From Dendrophyllia cribrosa (lineage: Eukaryota > Cnidaria > Anthozoa > Scleractinia > Dendrophylliidae): a stretch of DNA of 64,000 nucleotides. Position 1 is the first letter of the stretch, and each line of letters begins with the position of its first letter. The notes below the pieces were generated by a model. That model saw nothing but the letters and a program-made list of their open reading frames with translations, was not told the origin of the DNA and did not search any database. The stretch covers positions 7,944,791-8,008,790 of the forward strand of contig JAJLRJ010000009.1 of the NCBI GenBank assembly GCA_024195265.1, given 5' to 3'. Of this stretch, positions 44,823 through 55,400 are shown piece by piece. The translations under genes and the position numbers were made by a program.

Positions 44823-45338
44823 TTTTGCCTCCACTACTCAACCGGTACACAGAAAACAACAGTTGTCAGATATGGGCGCGTGTGCCAGCCAAGCCACAGT
44901 GCCATTTATTAATCGTATAAGCAAATAAACACAACTACAAAGCATCTAGCGAAAATTAAAGCACCAAAGCCGGACACTAAAACCCCAAAAAACCAGCAAG
45001 TGGAAAAAACTCGGGGAACGTGTACCCCCGACCAAAGCAGTGGTGCAACCCTTGGGGTTTTAGGGTATGGTAAAAACTAAACTAAACTATAAACATCCAT
45101 AAACACGCAATTAACAATAGCTAAGCATAGTTAAACCTGATTAGAAATAAATGAAAACAACGAAAGTGAACCTAGCACTGCGAAGGCTGACCGTAGAATG
45201 TCACACCTTACTAACGGCTCCAAATTACAAACTCGAATCCCATGACTCACTGCGCGCTAACACCCTCCCCAGACCCCTGATACGTGCCGGCAAAATAGTA
45301 ATTTATGATAGTACGGTGTAATCACAAATTACATTTTT
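44823..45338. mobile_element. 515-bp insertion unique to one duplicate
   Basis: Between AATGCGGTG and TTCCATACTGAAATCAGCG this copy has about 515 bp absent from the paralogous sites at 33845-33860 and 46203-46216. It contains an internal inverted pair (TAAAACCCCAA against TTGGGGTTTTA). The edges TGTTA and TTACA could be those of a solo LTR, but no target duplication was confirmed. Confidence 0.6.
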
Positions 45339-45639
45339 CCATACTGAAATCAGCGAAAAAAACCGAATTTTAGAACGCGATTCGATAGTAGTTGTCCAAA
45401 TCTCAGGAAAATAAAAAGGGTCTTAAAAGATTCCTCAACACCTCTTCTGAAAAAGCCAAGGTGAACCTAACCGCCAAAGTACTTAGTTTTTTGTTATGGA
45501 GTAAAACATACACCTCGTTTCGCCATTTCCCCCATTTTCTTTGTAATTTGGCTCTTTTGTCAGACGGAAGCTTTTCAGATTTAGCGCTCTGGACCGTAAG
45601 AAGGTAACGGATATGTCGCTGTATTCTCGGCGATGATAC

Positions 45640-45740
45640 TTTGTGATGCCAGTCATGGAGTAGCGTGCACCCCCCAGAACATTTTGCGATGCCTGTCATG
45701 GAGTAGCGTGCCACCCCCCGGGACACTTTGTGATGCCAGC
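45640..45740. repeat. 43-bp minisatellite, array 3
   Basis: Two to three copies of the same unit, ending directly at the start of a GTTTTTCAGTCCAGATC block. Confidence 0.88.
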
Positions 45741-46512
45741 GTTTTTCAGTCCAGATCTAGACGCGCTCTTTTTCTCGATCGCTTAACGTAGTTTAGACCT
45801 AGAGTATATTAACTGATGTTTCAAAAAATAATATAGGCCTTTCTATTTGCCGGACAATAAGAAATGTGAAATAAATTATGGCTTCTCTTTGAAATCCTAA
45901 CTCGAACAAGCAAAAAGCAAGCGCCCGCCTCTCGCGACTGAGGGAACATTGTTTGCGTTGAGATAATTATTCCAATTTGAATCCGTTTGCCGGTCTCGTT
46001 GGAGTTCTTAGGAAGACATTTTGTGGCACCATTTTTAGTGTACGGAACACCTTCTAGAAAATAGCGCTTTGATACTAATTCCTCGCATCGTATTAAATCC
46101 AAAGTTCGCCAATCTTTTGTTTAGACACGAGGCTAACATTTCCAGGGTGAACCTTAGTTAGCAAGTCCTTTCTTGAAGAGAAAGACCATCCTGAACATCA
46201 ATGCGGTGTTTTTGCCATACTGAAATCAGCGAAAAAAACCGAATTTTAGAACGCGATTCGATAGTAGTTGTCCAAATCTCAGGAAAATAAAAAGGGTCTT
46301 AAAAGATTCCTCAACACCTCTTCTGAAAAAGCCAGGGTGAACCTAACCGCCAAAGTACTTAGTTTTTTGTTATGGAGTAAAACATACACCTCATTTCGCC
46401 ATTTCCCCCATTTTCTTTGTAATTTGGCTCTTTTGTCAGACGGAAGCTTTTCAGATTTAGCGTTCTGGACCGTAAGAAGGTAATGGATATGTCGCTGTAT
46501 TCTCGGCGATGA

Positions 46513-46942
46513 TACTTTGTGATGCCAGTCATGGAGTAGCGTGCCACCCCCCGGGACACTTTGTGATGCCAGTCATGTAGTAGCGTGCACACCCCCCCAG
46601 GACACTTTGTGATGCCAGTCATAGAGTAGCGTGCAACCGCCTACGACACTTTGTGATGCCAGTCATGGAGCAGCGTACCACCTCCCAGGACACTTTGTGA
46701 TGCCAGTCATGGAGTAGGGTACCACCTCCCAGGACACTTTGTGATGCCAGTCATGGAGTAGCGTACCACCCCCCAGGACACTTTGTGATGCCATTCATGG
46801 AGTAGCGTGCCACCCCCAGGACACTTTGTGATGACAGTCATGGAGTACCGTGCACCCTCCCAGGACACTTTGTGATGACAGTCATGGAGTACCGTGCACC
46901 CCCCCAGGACACTTTGTGATGCCAGTAATGGAGTAGCGAGGC
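46513..46942. repeat. 43-bp minisatellite, array 4
   Basis: About ten copies, several with GATGACAGTCATGGAGTACC variants shared by adjacent units, indicating local duplication. Confidence 0.92.
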
Positions 46943-49157
46943 ATCGCCCGGAATGCCATTGTCTTTTGGCGACATGAACTTACAGTGCCCAGTTTATTGA
47001 TGCGCAGCATAATTATTTGCATATACAGAACCAGTCGGTTGTATTTGCTCAAAATAATAAGCATTGGGAATACTCTAGTCTCTAGTATTTTGGCAGATTC
47101 AACTGCTGTCGATTCAACTGCTGCATGGTTTGGTGCTCTTTTCAAAGCATTTTGTCAACAAATTCGTGTGCGGTAAGATTTTCATTTTGACTCGTTAGAT
47201 TCGCAATGGTCAGAGTACGATGGCAAAAACATTTTCCGCAGAACATGGTTTTCAGTTAACAGCTTTGCCAAATAGCGAGCGCGATGCGCGGGTCACTCGC
47301 TTGTTCGTTACGCTTTTTTTAATACTCCCGCTCTTTACAGAACTTTTATATAGCGGACGACTGAAGAGGCTTATCAAGCTATCCAGATCTAGACGCGCTC
47401 TTTTACTCGATCGGTTAACGTAGTTCATACCTAGAGTATATTAACTGAGGTTTTAAAAAATAATATAGGCCTTTCCATTTGCCGGACAATAAGAAATGTG
47501 AAATAAATGATGGCTTCTGTTTGAAATACTAACTTGAACAAGTAAAAAGCAAGCGCCCGCCTCTCGCGACTGAGAGAACATTGTGTTGAGATAATTATTT
47601 AAATTTGAATCCGTTTGTCGGTCTCGTTGGAGTTCGTAGAAAGACATTTTGAGCGCCATTTTTAGTTTACAGAACACCTTCTAGAAAATAGCGCTTTGAT
47701 ACTATTTCCATGCATCGTATTAAATCCAAACTTCGCCAATCTTTTAAAAAACACACCAAATAATAGGGGGGGCTTCCAAAAATTGCAAGGGAAAAAAATC
47801 TGAAATCGACATAGCCCCCCCCCCCCCCCCCTACATAAATTATGAACCCTCCCTAATTTCTCTGATTTCGCTCATTTTTGACACAGAGTTAGCCCTTACT
47901 GAGAAACCCAATTCAGAATCAAAACAAATTGAACAAACACACGGCTACCTAAACAGAAAGAAAGAAACTGAAAGAACTGCAGCGAGCTACTGCAGTGTGG
48001 ACAGTACGTCTTACAGAAAATAGCGCAATATCAACTGTTTATTTTTAGCCCACTCGGCCTCGTCGGCTCACCTGTTTTGTGTGTGTTTGAAGTAGAGTAT
48101 TTCATGTATGACCTTATCAAACGTCCTGACATTCCTGGCCTCAATGCCAGACCAAAGTCGTTCCCAGAGGCTTCTCGGTTTTCAAAATGGCCGTTTGAGT
48201 GCCAGACAAACGGCTCAACCTCGTTCCCAGGGGCTTCTCGGTTTTCAAAATGGCGGTTTGAGAGGAGAAACCCCTGGGACATAGCGATCTAAAACGACCG
48301 CTGATTGGTTTATTGATCCTGATTCTTACATCTATTCTGATTGGTTTACGTTTTTCTAAGAAAAGATGGCGGATCACGGTAGGTTCTTCGAGAAACCAAA
48401 ACAATGCTATATCGAAGGTCTCCGAGACGTGAAAGTTGAACAGTTTTCCTGAGTAACTGTTAACAAAACTGCAGCTGTTCCTGACGATGCGGCTATGATC
48501 CAACAAGCGTAAGATTTAGAGATAATTCGCCGATTTTCAGGCTTTGCGTTTACGGGTGGCGAATGGTAAATAATTTCGAGATATTTTTTTCTGCGAGCCC
48601 TACACTTTTAAACTTTCAAAATACGAGGCGGAGAGAAAAGCTATATGGAAAGGCTTTACCAAATAAATCGAGACACCGAGACGTGGAGAACCGCTCAAAT
48701 AACCGAGACTGCGAGACCCATAATCTTAATTTTTTGAAAGACCATTCGTCACTCACCCCCCGGTACGTGATAATTTATAGAATTTTGGAATGACTGGAAT
48801 GGGGAATGCTGGGCGTAATGTAATTTAATAGAGTCTAGAATACTGGCTGAACCTCGGTGTAAAAACATGTCTTGTTTTGTACCTATTTCTACTTATTGTT
48901 GTCTTGCGCTCTATTATTTTATACAGTTTGTTTTCTTTGTTTTTCAGTTCATTTATGGTTTCATAAATAAAGCAGAGCCTTCCGCCAATTGTTTGCTATT
49001 CAGTTACTTATTCACTTGTGACAGCTTGACTGAAGTTAAGCTCAATTTAGTTTTTAAAAAATGTCAATAAAAAACAAAACAGATATGCATTCCTCAAAAT
49101 GGCAAGATTTTAGTATAACCCCCAACATTAATGGGCCATTCCATTTTATATCTGTAC

Positions 49158-49377
49158 CCCCCCCCCCCCCCCCCCCCCATTGAGGTATGTACTCAACATC
49201 CCCCCGAAGGAAAAAAAGATCAAAGGGCTGACAGAACACCCCCCTTAGAAATAGCAGATCTTTCTGTTACCCCCTTGGGAAATTTTTGAAGATCAAGGAT
49301 GCCGACGCAAATACTCCCCCCCCCCCCCCCCCCCCCCCAAGGAGACCCTTATACCTCAATGGGGGGGGGGGGGGGGG
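49158..49377. repeat. Poly-C/poly-G inverted pair
   Basis: CCCCCCATTGAGGTATG at the left is mirrored by TATACCTCAATGGGGGG at the right, each joined to homopolymer C or G runs of 15-22 bases, with a further C-run at 49314-49338. It is probably a small TIR element whose ends have expanded as homopolymers. Confidence 0.65.
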
Positions 49378-51776
49378 TTGCGGATATTAATTTTGCACAT
49401 GCATGTATGTACTATTGTTTTTATTTAGGCAATCTTTTGTTCTGGCTTTTGTTTCAGTCTTCAGAACTTATTCATAATTTGTGGGATTATATGGAAATCT
49501 TACCCTCAAAATTCCCAACCACATTTTCAGGCCCAAGAACTGTTTTTAAGATTTCTATGAAATGGCAATGTAGTTTATAGCTGGCAAATCATCGCAGGCA
49601 CTCTGGATACCAGAAGTTCTCTTACAGCAGGCCTTTTGCCCTGAGGCTCTTCCTTGTGGCAAAAATATGAGTCAAAAGAGGCATGTAATATCATATAGTT
49701 TATGAGAGAGATGAGAGGCACCCATGCAGGGTACATCCCAACTTATTTGGACTGATGATCATAGGGTGTTTTTTTGCTTAGCTTTCAAAATCATTAAAAA
49801 TTCAATTTTTCTTGACAAACATTCTGCACATAACAGCTTTTGAGGCTCCAAAGTTTTCTGCACTTTTGAGAAACACATGTCAGCAGAATGCTAGTTAACA
49901 TGTTTTTGCCTCTAGTCAGCTTAAGGTTTAAGAGCCGGTCTGTTTGCCTGAAAACAGTGGAGTAGAATATGTCAAGCATGAAAATTAATTTTATTCTTTG
50001 TTTGAATGAGTGATTAATATGGCTTTGAACTATCAGGATTTCAGAATGGTAATCATTGCAAGCTATTGGGTTGATACAAATTAAAAAAACATTCTAGGAT
50101 ATAATCAGCTGTGAAACATTTGTTCATTCCACAATAAGAAGCTAGTCTTTGAGCTGAGGCTGGGGAGAGGAAAAAGTGAAGTGCACAAAAAATGTTCCCC
50201 ATGTGCCCCCTTTTCATTTTATATTTTCTACATTTCAGTTTTTTACTGAAAAAAGCCTCTATGAGGGAGGGAGTTGTTGATGAATTTTGACAATTATGGC
50301 TCAGGTCTAGTGGATTTTTCTGTCTGATCAGGAAATTCTGTCACTTGTCCAACAGAGAAGGAATAGCTCCTGATTTCTTTTTTATTTGGGGGCCATCCTT
50401 GTTATAAGTATGACACATTAAGCTTCTTGGTGATGTTTTATTAACATTTTAGTTTTTAACACAATCATGGAGAACAGGGTGCTTTCTGGTCAGGCCTTTC
50501 TCTTGCAGCCCAGTCTGGCTTTGTTTAATGTGTCAGGAGCATAAGATTCCCACTGACATGGCCTTAGGGGTTGTAAGGGCTTACAAGCATCCCTGCCACA
50601 TCAGACAGGGAAGCTTTGATTTAAAACAATCAGGTAATCAAGTGACCAAACCTTTCTACCTGTAAACAATGGCTAGATTTAGGAAGCCCAGTCCAGCTTC
50701 TGAAGTTGACCAAAGCTATATATTATTTTAACTTTAGAAGGGGTTGCTCATCAATTCATTCCCAGGGTAGCAATTTGCCAGAGGGGATTTTCTATGCATG
50801 CCAGTCACAGTTAGTTGACATGAACCAATATGTATACTTCATGTGCAATATCCAGGTAGGGATTGACAGGGAAGTGTGTACAAAGTCGGCAGATTTGGAA
50901 TTAAAGATTTTGGCCGTTAAACGATAATTTTTTAATTGGGGGACGAGTAGCTCTGGCCCATGACTTGTTTATTTGCTGGTTTCAGAATACTGTCACATCC
51001 CCTGGTCACCATTTAGGGCGGATGTAGCTGCATTTGGAAATGGAGTAAATGTACTTTAATTTTCAATTTTACAGTTTTATTTGATTAATATTTGGTAATA
51101 AAATACACTAATCACACTGCTGTCATTTCCAACATAAATTGTACATGTTTTCCTCAGAAACAATTGTGACAAACACCTCTAACAAATATGGGAAAAATAC
51201 TTTGACTTGTCTTCACTTTTCTTCTCTTTTTTTTTAGAAAATGTTAATTTGGTGGGAGATAAATTCCCGGAAATGAGTAAATAAAAAGCACTTAATTTAA
51301 CATATTTTGCTGTTGTCAGTGTTTTGACTGGATCAGCAAACCATCTCTGATTAAAGGATCAAGTGAAAGTGTTTTATTGAGGGGAAGACGGTAAATTACT
51401 TTAAAATGCCAACAAAACGGTGATACCCGCGCAAGAGCAACGGCGAAAGCATCGACGGTTAAATCGAAAAAATATAACCACAAAAACTTCATGCTATTTT
51501 GTTGCTTGCGGGCGTGATCGTGGGAAAAGAAGCCGAAAATACTATAATATAAGAAACCAAAAGTCTTTTAGCTGAGACGGTAAATTTACTCCTTTCCTTT
51601 GAAAAATCGTGCTTCCTTGAAAAAAAAAAAGTTTCGTAATCTGCGGCGTTTCGAATTTTTACCTTCATTGCCTGTGTATCATTTTTCTTGAAACAGCAAA
51701 GCAAAGAAAAACTTGTGAATGGGGTTAGTTTCTAGAGAAACTGTGGTGCTGCGTCGGTGGGGGGATGAAACACGAG

Positions 51777-52028
51777 AATTTAGTTTTATCGACTGAGTCG
51801 ATAAGGTAAATTGACCACCGTAAAAAGATTCAAATAGCTGACGTTTCGAGCGCTAGCGCTCGAAACGTTATTCGCGCTATTCGCTCGAGCGCTATTCGCT
51901 CGAGCGCTATTCGCTATTCGCTCGAGCGCTATTCGCTCTGACGAAGGGCTAGCGCTCGAAACGTCAGCTATTTGAATCTTTTTACGGTGGTCAATTTACC
52001 TTATCGACTCAGTCGATAAAACTAAATT
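51777..52028. repeat. Palindrome with 81-bp perfect arms
   Basis: Arms 51777-51857 and 51948-52028 are exact reverse complements. The 90-bp centre repeats GCTATTCGCTCGAGC. The inner edge has CTGACGAAGGGCTAGCGCTC followed by GAAACGTC, a motif widespread in animal repeats linked to Penelope-like elements. It lies 350 bp upstream of the TOMM22 start codon. Confidence 0.88.
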
Positions 52029-52380
52029 TTCAAAGAAAAACTTGACAGGTCGATAAATGGTTCCACAGAAATCCCTCCTTGACCGCCATTTTGTTTGTTT
52101 TCCTCTTGGTTTGCAATCTCGTACCCAGATCTTCTCACTCTTTTCCTTGGCCGCCATTTTGAATACATCTTCACAAATAGTGCAGATTTTGATCACGTGA
52201 TCTGCTGTGTGCCAGGGTCTTCTCCAGAAGCGCTGCCATATTGAAAACCGAGAAGACCCTGGGAACGAGGTTGACAAACGGCTTTTATTGCTGGCCAGGT
52301 TACCTTTCATTCCTCGTGTTGCAGTCGAAGGTCAACACACTGCGTTTCAGTGCTGAAATTGTGGTGAAAATATCTTTACA

Positions 52381-52410
52381 ATGCCTGAAATCGAAACCTT
52401 GGATGACGAG
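52381..52410 (+). CDS. TOMM22: TOMM22 exon 1
   Basis: The ATG opens ten codons, MPEIETLDDE, ending at a GTAATA donor in phase 0. The acidic composition and the in-phase join to NLDEIDE of exon 2 support it despite its small size. An in-frame stop lies within the upstream 100 bases. Confidence 0.82.
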
Positions 52411-55400
52411 GTAATAGTTGCGTGTTTGATATACAATCATCTTTGTTATGTGGTAAAATCTATAGTGGGATTTTGCTACGATTGTGAAAGCATTTAAGGA
52501 AACTATTGTTATTCAATATTATAAGATGCAAATAAGCGGCAGGGTATTCTGCAGTTTAGCCGCCTTTAATATTATCAACCTGTGTAAAACTGCTTTAATT
52601 TTCTACCAAGATAGCTGGCTGGTAATTTTTGTTTGTTTCATCCACTGCAGTGAATCAAACGAGCTGTGGACAACATTACACAAAAAATTAATTATGTGCA
52701 GTTAATTCTAGAGTCCGTGTAGGGGGTTGCAATTTTTAAAATCAGTTTAAAGTGGTATACGTACATGTAGGCGTTCCGTGAATATGCGAAACATTGAACG
52801 AGATAAAGTGTACGGGGACAAATATGCAACTTTTCACTCCCTTAAATTTCCACTTGACACTCGATCCTCGATCCTTATGTGTTTCGAGAATCGAGTTTCG
52901 AGACACTCAAATTTATTTAAACACCGATTTCACACAGACGGCATTATTTCGTGTTGCTTTTGTTTTGCTGTGAGCTGTGAAACCTCCGGCAAGAAAAGCT
53001 TGAAAAAAGCTCTCACTGGCCTGTGAGACAGAGTAGCATTCACAGCTCCTGTTCATGAGCTGAAAATGTGAGAATTGAACACATCGGTTGTTGTCAAATA
53101 ATATGAAACACGTAGAAGTCAGTAATACTTTAACTTACAACCTCGAAAATTTCTCAGTGGATTAGTAATGTAAAATCGAGAATTAAACAAAGTTTATGAC
53201 AGCAGAATTGATAGGAATGGCATGGGTTAAACAAGCATGTCCAATACACCCAAACTAAGTCGATTCGTCTAAGGCAGTTGACGATTCGACTCTCACCGGA
53301 AACAGGTCGCGATTTAGTGGACGACCAACCGGAAGTGTGGTTGCTTAAGACAACAACACAACACGAACCTTCTTCGTTCTTAAAGCGTGTGCACGAGAAT
53401 GGAAATACATCAAGCGTGTGCTCGGTTCAACATGAACCATCTTCGTGAAAGTTGATATCGGGCTCACCGATCGGGCTCACCGGAAAGGTGGTCAAATGAA
53501 ACAATGACACAACATGAACCTTAATCGTTCTTAAAGCGTGTGCACGAGAAAGGAACATATCGCGACGAAAGATATCAAGCGTGTGCTCGGTTCGACACGA
53601 CGGTCTTTGAACACAACAACACAACATGAACCTTCCTCGTTCTTAAAGCGTGTGCATGAGAACGGAAATACATCAAGCATGTGCTCGGTTCGACACGAAC
53701 CATCTTCGTGAAAGTCGATATCGGGCTCACCGATCGGGCTCACCGGATAGGTGGTCAAATGAAACAATGACACAACATGAACCTTAATCGTTCTTAAAGC
53801 GTGTGCACGAGAAAGAACATATCGCGACGAAAGATATCAAGCGTGTGCTCGGTTCGACACGACAGTCTTTGAAAGTCAATCCGACTCACCGGAAATTGGT
53901 CATGTGAACATTAATATTCTTTTCTGCAGCAACTTGACTTTGCATACCATCAAAAACAACTCCAGTAGCAACTTGAATTTGCATGCTGTCAAAAACAAGT
54001 CCGGTCTCCGACAGGAAAATATCATGCTTTCTTAACTAAAATTGGAAATCGACCACTCATTTACCAGTTTGTTCGACTCATGTTTCTTTATGTTGTCCTT
54101 AATTCAACTTCCCATTTATTTTGGTATGAGTTTTATTTTTGCTATTTTCGCACAATGTTGAGTGTTCACAAAATTTGGGAAGCTGCGAAAATAAATATGC
54201 CCTATGCAGCAGGGCAGATATACATGTACAGTAGCATATACTAAAATTATTTTATTAAAAGAGTAATAAATTTGTATAGTGCGGGCATACACATCCATTA
54301 TAACTTGAAACCCTAGCAAACAGCATGTTAAATGCAATGATGCTTAGATATAAAATACATTTTGCAAAGTTTTGCGGCATTTGGCCTTCCTTTTCAAAAA
54401 TGTTGAGATAATTTCTTGCTAAGCATTAGCAAATATACAGTCATGTATCTTGCAGTTTTAAAAACCTAACCCTCAAACCTATAGATTCTTAAGTTTGCGA
54501 ACGAAAGCGCATTAAAACCAGGACATCACTGTTTGATGATTGACTCTAATGTATTGGTACAGTCAATCTTGTAAGTTCCTTGAAACAAAGAAAAGTGTAG
54601 CTCTTTGTTAGTCTACTAAGAATGAAACAAAGCTTAGAATCCACCCAACAAGATGTAGACCGATGAAAGAAGAAGCAGAGTCGAATTTAAAGAAGACCAG
54701 TGTTGAGGTTGAAGCCCTGCGCAGCAAGATTGCCATCCTAGAAACACAACTAAAAACGGAAATTGAAAATAATACCAGGCTCGAGCAATATACACGACGA
54801 GAAAATTTAAGATTCAATAACATACAGGAAACCGAAGATGAAAACTGCAAAAATTTGGTCTACAACATCATTCAGAACGAAATGGATATCGATACCAGTG
54901 GTATCAGTTTTCATGCCGTCCATAGAGTGGGAAAAGTAATAGAAGGTAAATGTAGACCAATAATTACACGATTTATTAGCCGCGAGGACCGTGATATTGT
55001 TTGGAAGAGTAGATCTAAGATTAAAAACTCTGGTAACTATGCGAACGCATATATAACTGAAGATTTTGCAAGAGCGATCCAAGAGGAACGCAAAGTTCTC
55101 ATTAAAGCAATGATGAAGGCGAGGGAAGAACATGGTATAGCAAATGCGAAAGTTATCGGAAGGTTTCTACTCATTAACAATGAAAAATATAACTATCAAA
55201 ATGTTCCAGAATTTCTAAAATAGATCTTTTTTTTCGTCTTGATATAAAAACCATCAATTTGCATATTACTCTAACTTTTGGAATAGCTACTAATGAATCC
55301 ATTGTTTTTTTTTTGTGATCCTGCTGAGAGTTTTTTTTTTTTACCTCTACAATGGCTTTTTTTAGATATGTTAATGTTATATTAAGCGCTTCTTGGGTAT

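Larger units (their letters stand above)
43220..47750. repeat. Segmental duplication units, copies 2-4
   Basis: The blocks of 32905-34670 recur: the GGGAATACTCTAGTCT block at 43238 and 47066, minisatellite arrays at 43500, 45640 and 46513, the ATGGCAAAAACATTTTCC-type block at 43889, 44231 and 47219, the TATATTAACTGAGG-type block at 44418, 45802 and 47437, and the CCATACTGAAATCAGCG block at 45340 and 46216. Copies differ by a few per cent and by indels. The last copy breaks off at about 47740 within CAATCTTTT. Confidence 0.85.
47751..52380. other. Intergenic region before TOMM22
   Basis: No convincing host exon was found. It contains poly-C runs (47817-47831 and 49158-49338), paired CTTCTCGGTTTTCAAAATGG repeats at about 48173 and 48235, a possible short ORF with CCAAT-like motifs at 48366, low-complexity AT sequence at 49400-51300, and the palindrome at 51777-52028. 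About 52240-52380 should contain the TOMM22 promoter. Confidence 0.5.

Noticed and set aside
48366..48452. Short ORF (MADHGRFFEKPK...) with two upstream GATTGG (CCAAT) motifs
   Set aside because: It has only 28 codons, no recognised domain and lies in repeat-rich DNA; promoter-like features alone are not enough.
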